A DNA stretch of 64,000 nucleotides, taken from positions 10,573,227-10,637,226 of the forward strand of contig NC_081551.1 of the NCBI RefSeq assembly GCF_901000735.1, given 5' to 3'. Positions 55,296-64,000 of this stretch are shown piece after piece (the first letter of the stretch is position 1; the number at the start of each line of letters is the position of its first letter). Below the pieces are notes generated by a model, which saw only the letters and a list, made by a program, of their open reading frames with translations, was not told the DNA's origin and did no database searches. The DNA comes from Corylus avellana (taxonomy: Eukaryota; Streptophyta; Magnoliopsida; Fagales; Betulaceae). The position numbers and the translations under genes are program-made.

Positions 55296-56400
55296 TTTTT
55301 TTAAGACTACACAATTATAGAGGAAAAAATAAAAAATAAAAAGAACCTATATAATACATGCCTTACATCGTGATATCTTGTCCCAGACTGCTTCTCTGTC
55401 CCAGAATGTCATAAAAACCGTTCCGATATGTCCCAGACAGCATCTCTGTCCCAGAGTGTCATAAATTATCAAAAGGAAAAATTAAAACAAGCTTGAAATT
55501 TTTAATGGGTCTTATTTAAAACCTTAAGCTTAATTTTTGGCAACAAGTCCTGGTTTAAGACTTGTTTGCCTTCATGGTGGCTACACATGGACTTGCTACT
55601 GGGGCATTCGTAGCCATTTTATTTTGCGGCAAATCAAACCAAATTCTCATATTAGATCATGCGATATGAAAGTGTCCCATTACCCAACACCAATAGTAAT
55701 CGCAACAACAACAATAAAATCAGCATCTTCATGCCAATTTATATCAAAAAAGAAAGAAAGAAAAAAAAAAAATGACCCTTTTCTAGCACTACAATTATAT
55801 GTTCTTGGTCTGTGGAAGGGAGTTTTGGGTTAAAACATATAATTGTTACATCAAATGCATATAAGTAACCTACCTTACATTCTACTGTTCGCCAAGGCAA
55901 TCTAACACATTAAAAGGGGAAATTCGTCTAGCAAGTGTGTGAGAATCCTCTTGGACATCTTGGAGGGAATAATCATCAAATTATTTTATTATGAGGGCAT
56001 CAAGACCTAGCCAAACAGCAATGTAATGAATTGGTATTTGGTACAGCACCAAGTTCATCTATCCGTTCTCCTTTCCATAGACATATGTACATGCAGCTAA
56101 TGGAAGAAACAAAGTTTCTGACGGAAGAACTATCGCTCTTCCAACTGGGCAATATTTCATAATCCACCTACACAAGTGAGAACACTAAAATCAAGAACCC
56201 ACCAAAAATTATAAAGCGATAAAGTGGGCGTGAATCATTTTACGGACGTCACGATATCAAATGTCAGTTTTAACAATTTGAGAAGTCACATATGAAGTTA
56301 CACCATTTTTCTTGTTAACCACATAAATTTTTGTGTTTTATTTTATTTATTCCCTCTATTAATTCCTTTAGCATTAGTAACTAAGCCTACACATATATTC
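55296..56400. repeat. Copy E, S2 block
   Basis: It matches 6300-7150 of copy A, with extra sequence around 55630-55730. It has copies of CCCAGAGTGTCATAAA and joins S2 directly, so the ICE1-like gene is absent from this copy. Confidence 0.7.
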
Positions 56401-57055
56401 ATTTTCTCCTTGTCGGCAAGGTACCCAAAAAACAATAAAGATTAAAATGAAATCATTACAATCCCATCATCCATTATCGATTTCATCAAATATTGCAACA
56501 CTGGAAATTACAAATCGGCACCCCGGTTGATTTCGGTCATCTTTTTGTTGAAATGTGTTTTGGTTCCCGTCGTTGTCTTCCCGTCTCATATATGAGGAAA
56601 ACATTCGCTTCCGTCGGTTGTGACAATTATGCGTTGATTGAAGGGTTTAGGGGTAAAGCTAAAATTTCTTTAACATTTATTAGGATTAATAAACATGGAA
56701 TCAAAATGATTAAAGCTCTGGTCCTACTATATGGCAAAAAAAAAAACAAAAAAACTTTCAAAAACTTTTTAGAGTTTAGGGTGTAAAGAGATCACAATTG
56801 CGCAAAGAGATTTCATAACGAAAATCCATTCATGAAACTGTTTTCTCTTTTCTGTACAATTCATTTGAAAAGCGATTACATCCAAACACCTCCATGCTTT
56901 CAACTCGCCCAATTCGACTCTAGCTCCCCCAAGTTCCCCATCACTAGTGCTTTCTACTAGAAAACAGTTCTTCAGTGACCTAAACGCCATGCCTCTCAGA
57001 ACTCGCCCCAACAAATAAAGTACATGACTCTCTAGAGACACTTGTCGGCATCATA
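56401..57055. other. Unrecognised region with two open frames
   Basis: Plus 56493-56786 (97 codons, including PVDFGHLFVEMCFGSRR) and minus 57041-56769 (90 codons, including GRVLRGMAFRSLKNCF) are open but match no family I recognise. A short stretch near 56846-56885 is shared with 28488-28530 in copy C. Confidence 0.35.
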
Positions 57056-57952
57056 GTGTTACATGGCATTCAAAATAAATTACCATAGATTTCAAAATTT
57101 GACAGTAGTTCATCTAAATCTAAAGATGATTTTGGATGCTACATCGAAAAGTGTACATTTTGAAGTAGAGAGTGAGAGTGAGTATAGTATTTCTCTTTTT
57201 TATTTTAACTCATTTGTAACCAACCATGTGCTGCGATTCCTTCCATGCTTCTCATTTGTTCTTACTTCTTACTCTTTTTTAAGGCTACACCACCTTATTT
57301 ACACACAAAAATAAAAAATTATTTTTTTTAAAAAAAAAAAAAAAACCCGCAGGACCACATCATGTCCCAAGAGTGCTTTTGTCCTTTCCCTGCTGCTCTT
57401 CCCCTTTGTTCCTACTTCTTGTTTAAGACTACACAACTACAGAGGAAAAAAAGAAAAGAAAAAAGAACATAACACATGCCTTGTAACATACCTTACAAAA
57501 ATGAAGGAGAGTGATATTGTGTGTGTTCTGGTGTTTATGAATTAGCAATTACAAAATAAATTACAATTGATTTCAAAATTTGATAGTGGTTCATCCAAAT
57601 CTAATGATGATTTTGGATGCCACATCGAAGAGTGTATATTTAGAAGTAGAGAGTGAGAGTGAGTATAGTATGTCCCTTTTTTATATTAATTCAACTGTAA
57701 CTAACCATGTGATGTGATTCCTTTCACTCTTCTCCTTTGTTCCTACTCTTGTTTAAGACTAGACAACCTTATTCACACACCAAAATTAAAAATTAAAAAA
57801 AAAAAAAAATGCGGACCACGCAAGAGTGCTTCTGTCCTTTCCCTGCTAGTCTTCCCCTTTGTTCCTTTCCTACTTCTTGTTTAAGACTACACAACCACAT
57901 AGGAAAAAAAAGAATATAATACATGCCTTACAACGTGATTATATTGTTGAAA
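57056..57952. repeat. Two further R1 repeat units
   Basis: Units at about 57056-57480 and 57540-57900, in the same order and orientation as in copy E (54245-55003). This shows a two-unit block was duplicated. Confidence 0.75.
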
Positions 57953-58399
57953 AATGGAGCCAAATGAGTAAACAATGGTAGTATCTTTCAGAAGACGTCA
58001 AAGTAATATTGCATGGTTGTTGCACCAACGAAGACGTCAAAGGAATAGTGCATGGTTGTTGCACCAACCATACTTTCAAGTTTCTCACCAACCCTTCTAC
58101 ACCTATACGAGGAGCATCAAGCTTCAATGTTTCAAAAAGCTATGACAAGAAAATAATTGAGAGAGAAGAAGGAAAGGTTGAGAGAAAAAGTGTATAGAGA
58201 GATAAGTCTAGTGTTAGGCATATAAGAATTGCAGATCATAACACAGAAGAGTTGTGTGCAATCTCTCTCGGAAATATCTCTTGTAAAGTCTCCCTATTAT
58301 TTTCTCCCAAGTAGTGAAATCTTTGTAACTCGGTGGATGTAGGCAGTATTGGCCAAACCACGTATAAATTTCTTGTCTTGTGTGTGATTGTGCGTGTTC
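57953..58399 (+). repeat. Partial copia-type LTR
   Basis: It begins TGTTGAAAAATGG within an R1-derived flank and contains GGTGGATGTAGGCAGTATTG and CTCTTGTAAAGTCTC, like the R-U5 part of copia LTRs (compare the TGGATGTAGGC string in the array LTRs). It has an internal GCATGGTTGTTGCACCAAC duplication. No internal region or right flank was recognised. Confidence 0.5.
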
Positions 58400-58768
58400 A
58401 TAGTATTAATCAAAATACACATGTATGTTCAGTCTAGGAAAGATTGGATTTTTTTGACATTTGTAATAGGTAAAGTAGTAGACTGCAGTACTGACACCCA
58501 ACCTGCCAATTTGTCTTTTGAGCTAGTTGTTGAGTTGAGTGTCCAGTTATTTGGTATGGGTGGTACGTGGTAGACTTTCCCCTTGCTGTAACTATGTAAA
58601 GAGTGTCTCTGGCTCTCTCGGCACATAGTTCTCCAGTTCTCCTACCATTTTCTCCTTTTAATTAAGTTTATATTCATGTTTTTTTATCTATTTTGAGTAG
58701 AACTATTTTATTATCCCATATTTTTCATATAGTCTACAAAATGGTTTGAGTTGGATATGGCTTTATAG

Positions 58769-58999
58769 GAAGTAATTGATGAAGATGATGAAAAATTGAA
58801 GAATTTGAAGGACGAGTATGGTGATGAAGTTTATGATGCTGTTAGAACAGCCTTGAAGGAAATGAATGAATACAATCCAAGTGGCAGATACGTAGTATCA
58901 GAGCTGTTGAATTTTAAAGAAGGAAGGAAGGCAACTTAAAAAGAAGGAGTAGTCCACATACTAAATAAGTGCAAATTACATAAACGGAGGAGACGCTGA
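58769..58999 (+). pseudogene. FDM: FDM/IDN2-like XH-domain exon (RNA-directed DNA methylation factor), relic
   Basis: A splice acceptor (TTTATAG) precedes 77 codons: EVIDEDDEKLKNLKDEYGDE, then VYDAVRTALKEMNEYNPSGR, YVVSELLNFKEGRKAT, an in-frame TAA (58937-58939), KEGVVHILNKCKLHKRRRR and a final TGA. This is the C-terminal end of the XH domain of plant FDM/IDN2 proteins. In the family that TAA position is a Leu codon (ATLKEGV). Coiled-coil, XS and zinc-finger parts are not found upstream. The family acts with Argonaute/long non-coding RNA and DNA methylation machinery in the nucleus. This is an orphan exon, probably nonfunctional. Confidence 0.85.
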
Positions 59000-59675
59000 A
59001 GCTAGGTATGTATAATATAATGTATTGTAAAATAGAGGTTATAGGTACTGTTATTTGTTCTTTCTTCCTTTCTTCGCACTGTTACACGTGAACTCATATA
59101 GACTTTTTAGGTTATTTTGTGCTATTTTAATTCTAACTTATTCTTTTCCCATTAAACAATGAACATTATAACCTATTTTTTTCAGGACTTGTGGCCACAA
59201 AAGGAATTATGGCAATTAACGGTGCTTCAAGAGTTCAAGCGATTTTTGTATGCTTGGGTCATTGGTACATAGGCTGCTGCTAGTAGTCTATCTCATGTAT
59301 AGTCACACAAGAAACTTCTAGATAATTTTTAGGAACTCTACTTAAAACTTAAACTACTATCCTTGAGATTCGCAGTTGATCTCATTTTATAGAGTTGGTT
59401 AAACTTTTGAGGAGCTTCAGCCAGTATGTTTGTTACCATCAAGTGGCACCTTTGTAATACTTTAACAGTGACAGGTTTAATATGTAATGACAGTGATAAT
59501 ATATATAAAGATGTTTATTTAGTTCCACTCCGGCAAATTTGCATTTTCGTTGCGTGAATCATATGACTATAACAGCGCTATATGGAATGCAAAATTATTA
59601 TGCATCTCGACTTTGGTATTTAAATTGGGGATGTTATATAAATATTTTTACACTGTCCCCCAATGTTTGAAACGT
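59000..59675. other. Region downstream of the XH exon, no gene seen
   Basis: It contains an acceptor-like TTTTTTTCAG near 59185 followed by about 90 bases of possible former 3' exon or UTR, then AT-rich DNA up to the CACTA terminus. Confidence 0.4.
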
Positions 59676-60057
59676 CACTACAAAAAAAGGAGGCTTTTTT
59701 GTGGAGTCTACAATAACCTACTTTTTGCAACGTCGCTAATTAGTGACGTGTTAATCAGTGCCATGTCAATAAAAACTTTATTGATATGTTGAATTTGCCA
59801 CGACATGAATTAGTGATGTGGCACATTCAACATGTCAATAAATAGCAACGTGTCAACCATTGACATGTTGCTAAATTTAAATTCAATTTCATTTTAAAAA
59901 AAATTATATTTAATAGTGACGTGTCAAATTATGCCACGTCACTATTTATTGACGTGGCATTTTGAAACACGTCAAAAAATTTTAATGTGTGAAAATAACA
60001 CGTCAATAAATTTTGACGTGTCATTTTGAAATGTCACTCGTTATTGACGTGTTAAAA
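59676..60057. mobile_element. CACTA transposon terminal fragment
   Basis: It starts CACTACAAAAAAAGGAGG, a CACTA terminus, followed by repeated GACGTGTCAAT/CCACGTCACT subterminal motifs. It stops abruptly at ATTATATGCCGATGTCG, which is R1 sequence. Only one end is present. Confidence 0.8.
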
Positions 60058-60866
60058 TTATATGCCGATGTCGTTAATTGGGGCGTGATTGCCAAACTAT
60101 ATGAACCTACATGTTCGGTTACACACATTCAGGAAATTTTCTTTTTTCTTTTTTTAAAGAGAGGTGTTACGTGACATTCAAAAGTACAATTGATTTCAAA
60201 ATTTGATAGTAATTCATCCAAATCTAATGATGATTTTGGATGTCACATCGAAGAGTGTATATTTAGAAGTAGAGAGTGAGAGTGAGTACAATATTTCTCA
60301 TTTTTATTTTAATTCATTTGTAACTAACCATGTGTTGTGATTCCTTCCACTCTTCTCCTTTATTCCTACTCTTGTTTAAGACTTGACCACCTTATCAACA
60401 CGATGGAAAAAAAAAAAAAAACCGCAGAACCACATCATAGCCCAAGAGTGCTTCTGTCATTTCCTGTTGTACATACTTCTTGTTTAAGGCTACACAACCA
60501 CTAAGAAAAAAAGAAAAAAAAGAAAAAAAGAACATAATACATGCCTTACAATGTGATATCCTGCCCTAGAGAGCTTCTCTATCCCAGAATGTCATAAAAA
60601 CCCTTGAGATATGTCCCAAATAGTATCTCTGTCCCAGAGTGTCATCAATTATCAAAAATAAAAATTAAAACAAGCTTGGAATTTTTAATGGGTCTTATGT
60701 AAAACCTTAAGTTTAATTTTTGGCAACAAGTCCTAGTTTAAATCTTTTTTGCCTTCATGGCGTCTACACATGGACTTACTACTGGGGCATTGGTAGCCAT
60801 TTTATTTTGCTGCATCTTCATGCCAATTTATATCCAAAAAAAAAAAAAAAAAACTCCCTTTTCTAG
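60058..60866. repeat. Copy F: R1 unit and S2 fragment
   Basis: R1 at 60058-60540, then the CCCAGAGTGTCATCAA string and the S2 start (60650-60866, ending CCCTTTTCTAG), interrupted by the LTR at 60867. Confidence 0.75.
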
Positions 60867-62103
60867 TGTTGTTCTAAATACTACCTAAATTAATAGATAA
60901 TAATTGGTAGATTTTACTCGCAAGTGCACAAGATCAAACATTAGTATAGTGCAGCAAGTACGAGATTGTTCCCACATGGATTGTTAATTTTGCTTAGAAT
61001 TGATTAAAATATCAAAGTTGTCACTAAATTGATATTGATATATTGAAAAGAAATAAAGATAAATAAAAGGTAGGGCTATCATATTATGAATACCTAAAGT
61101 TTGCCAACCTAAGGGCATAGGTATATACTCCTTAAGCTATAGATTTTCCTAAGCAACGAATTATGAATGGGTATATACTCTAACTCTTTTCATTCTTAAA
61201 GGATTTAGCATGAATGTATACTAAGTTGTTCTTTAAGAAAGTATAAATCTATGGAAATCGACAAACACATGAGGCCTAAGGCATGGGTGTATACTCCTGG
61301 TTCCCCATGGTGATTAACCCAAGAACCCGTGAGGAAATTATTTTGTTACTCTACTAAGCCCAGGACTCGATCATCCAAATTGACTTAAATAACTAATCCA
61401 TACCACATGCATATGCTGATCACACACATTTAGATGAGGAATTCAATAAAACATGAATTAATCAAGTTAAGCATCACAATATGATTACCACAAAGGCGCC
61501 AATATTGAAATATTAAATGAACATAATTAGGGCTTCAATCTAGCCCTACTAAATAATTAGTTACACATAATTAAAATAAAACTAAAAAGAAAAGGAGAAG
61601 AAGAAACCAAAAATGTGAGGTTTACAGGTCTATTGATAGGCTTAGGAATACTCTAGAAATCCTAGAAACCCTAGTAAACTCGTAGGGTTTAGTCCTAGTA
61701 CAAGTAAGATTAGAAAAACCCTATTTTGGAAGTAAAACGAAGTCTGGCCGCCTTGAATCCTATCTCCAGCGCACAGGTGCGCTCGATCGCACCTCTGCGA
61801 TCGCGTCTCCTCTTATGCGCATGAGCGCAAGCCTACTGTCTTGATGCTCTCTGGTAGTGCGCTTGAGCTTAGGTCCCCTGGGATCGATCACACTATCTTA
61901 ATGCTTAAACTTGATCCAAAACTTCTAGCTTCTTCCCAATTTTGTCCTTTAAGCTCGATACTTCCAGAAATGCTTTCTTTTCATCCAAAAACCTACAAAA
62001 CAAAGAAAATACAAAAAGGAAATAAAATTGCACAAACAAACAAAACTAAGGAATTAACAAATATAAGATAAGGGCTAAAATATAAATATTTTGGAACTTA
62101 CCA
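60867..62103 (-). repeat. LTR (3' LTR in element sense), minus strand
   Basis: Same family as 23564-24973 and 26899-28377. A purine tract (TAAGTTTGGGGATG on the minus strand) lies to its right. GC-rich GCGCTCGATCGCACC motifs occur at 61765-61870. The other LTR would be beyond the right window edge. Confidence 0.8.
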
Positions 62104-64000
62104 CATCCCCAAACTTACATATTGCTAGTCCCTTAGCAATACGAAACTAAAAACAAAATGGAAAATAAAAAGGTAAATCCATCTTTCATGGGATGTACGA
62201 TTGCATTTAGTATATGCAACAAGCCTTTTAAACCCCTAGGCATTCTCTAGAGGACAAGTGAAGTCTCGTGAGAGTTTTCCAGGAATGTTACCCACAAACA
62301 TTAAGCAAAAATTCATGTTATCCATAATTCAAGTGTCACCCAAAACTATAATTTGCATTCAGTGGCAAGTTTAAAAAGACAAACTCCATCTTCGCGATGA
62401 ATTGGAATTTTAAAGTCTAATTACTTACAAAAGACAAGGTAAGGCATCACAAATTTGAAACAGTGTAAAGTGAACTAGCACAAAAATATGAAGTTTCCAA
62501 GTAATTCCAAGGTGCAATGTCTCAATATCTCAAAGTTCATTGAAATTCCCATCAGAATGAACAACAATGTCATATTTTTCTTTTTTTCTTTTTGGTCAGG
62601 CTATGCAGTGTTTGGTTCCCTTAAGCTTTCTAATTGACCCATGTAGCGAGTGTTAGGCCAATGATTTCCAAACTAGATGGTTTTAGGACATTAGGTGTAA
62701 AGACACCCTTAAGGACTTACTAGAGTAATAAAGGCTACAAAACCAAACTAGCTATGACATTAATCAAATCAAAATTCTCACCTTTTGACATGAAGACTCA
62801 ATGCTTAGTGAGGCAAGAGGTTCAATTACTCAGTGAAAAGTTTATCAATGATCGATTTTTTTTTTTCTATACTCTTTTTCTCTTTTTATATAAATATGCC
62901 AAAGTATCCATTTAATGAGTCATCCAATTTACCCAAGACATAGAAACACACACATCAGACTTTCATGTCGTACCCCACAAATTATGTGCTAATGTGCTTG
63001 TATAAGATTAGATCAAACATGTGAATTCTGAACTGTCCAAAGCAAGTAACCAAACAAAAAAAACAAACTCAATTATCAGATCATGTGTTCTAAATTTTAA
63101 GCTTACCAATGAAAATCAAATCACAATTTTTTTTTTTTTTCAGATCAACCAAAATTTTATGACAAACATGAACATGCATTTTTTTTTTTTTTTTTTATAT
63201 ATATAATCAAAAATATAAATATAGGAACAAGGTGTGTTATCCGGGAGATGGACGAAACTGTCTGGAATAGCATGGCTCATAGCATACCCCCAAACTTCAA
63301 TGCAAGCGCACTTGTTCCTGAAAAACAAAACACTAAAATAACAACGGAAAACAAAAAGAAACTGAAAATAAACAATAGAAAAATAAAATGAAAAGCAAAC
63401 AGAAAATAAAAAGGATACGCTATGGGGTGCCTCCCATAAGCGCTAAGTTTAACGTCTTCAGCTAGATTGTTGTTCTCTTCTTAAACTTGAAGCACCAATC
63501 TTTTCGTCTCTTGCACCACAGAGAATGAATTTTTCCTACAATAGGGGGATTCCAATTGTCTATAGATCGGGGTGGACCACTCTGAGTCTTCTCAAACAGT
63601 TTCTCATCTGGAAGGGAATCATGAACTGGAATAAAATAAGAAGAAAACTCAGGGAGCTTTTCTATCTTAATGTCCTCAATTTGCTCATTTGGTAGCTCTA
63701 ATAGACTTCTCTCCTGGACTCTTGGTACTTCGGGAATAAAAGCTGATGTTGACGAATTCTCAATGCTCTCTTGTTTTTCCCGATGTGGTTCTTGTGGAAC
63801 CTCAATCTGCTCCTCCTTCCCCTCTTCCACTTGATTTTCAACCACTTCGTCACTCTTAAGTGTGATGATAGCTTGCTTATGATAGTAGGTGTATTCTTCC
63901 TCCATGTATTTGGCCACCAACTAGCCTTAACACTCTTCTGCTTTGAGGATATCTGATATTTGCTTAAGATGAGCCTTCATCCTTTGAAATGATTGCATGT
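62104..64000 (-). mobile_element. Internal region of the LTR element, running off the window
   Basis: 3' untranslated sequence (62104-63440, with poly-T runs and no frame of note) and then coding-like sequence. It matches 13300-13794 and 24974-25149 at its left end. Confidence 0.7.
63462..63920 (-). pseudogene. Retrotransposon-encoded ORF fragment
   Basis: 152 codons, Glu-rich (EVVENQVEEGKEEQIEVP), ending NWNPPIVGKIHSLWCKRRKD and WCFKFKKRTTI. By position it is the last ORF before the 3' untranslated region of this gypsy-type element. A stop codon lies just upstream in the same frame, and the first codon is TTG, not ATG. No enzymatic motif. I cannot assign a function. Confidence 0.45.

Noticed and set aside
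56493..56786. 97-codon plus-strand frame
   Set aside because: No recognisable motif, ends in a Lys-rich poly-A run, and lies in repeat-flanked DNA. Reported only as an unrecognised region.

Overview
This is eukaryotic nuclear DNA from a flowering plant, most likely a eudicot. The evidence is AT-rich intergenic sequence, plant-type LTR retrotransposons (Ty1/copia and Ty3/gypsy), CACTA and hAT DNA transposons, and plant-only gene families with GT-AG introns: ZHOUPI/bHLH95-like, ICE1/SCREAM-like, XH-domain FDM/IDN2-like and DUF295 F-box. Five runs of N mark assembly gaps. I saw no rRNA, tRNA, CRISPR or prokaryotic feature. The species cannot be named from the sequence alone.

Most of the window is one genomic segment present in several diverged copies, each carrying its own transposon insertions. 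Copy A runs from 288 to about 22597. Copy D is about 33690-37851 and copy B 41926 to about 49080. A shorter copy E is about 53801-56400, F is about 60058-60866, and an inverted copy C lies at about 26655-29330. Paralogous junctions and target-site duplications (TSDs) give the history. A composite LTR element split an ICE1-like gene exactly at its ATG before A and D separated (1283-4129 and 34640-36795, both with TSD AAAAT). A gypsy element with TSD ATGGG is full length in A (8006-16809) but a solo LTR in B (43056-43800). A solo LTR in A (18169-19507) has an empty site in B. Copies D and B are joined by a tandem array of three truncated copia elements with four LTRs (37852-41925).

Only one gene looks intact: a three-exon bHLH95/ZHOUPI-like gene on the minus strand (51969-53800). 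Its N-terminus is built of internal repeats and its basic region is atypical. The other genes are relics: the ICE1-like bHLH (4133-5846, and a shorter remnant at 36799-36949), a DUF295 F-box gene (32696-33663), the last exon of an FDM/IDN2-like RNA-directed DNA methylation gene (58769-58999), a hAT transposase and several retrotransposon gag/pol fragments.

The most interesting biological point is linkage. In copy A a remnant of the bHLH95-like 5' end (about 327-356, minus) lies head-to-head with the ICE1-like gene. In Arabidopsis the ZHOUPI (bHLH95) and ICE1 proteins act as a heterodimer in endosperm breakdown and embryo surface formation. The window therefore records a divergently arranged, repeatedly duplicated partner pair that transposons have since broken up.
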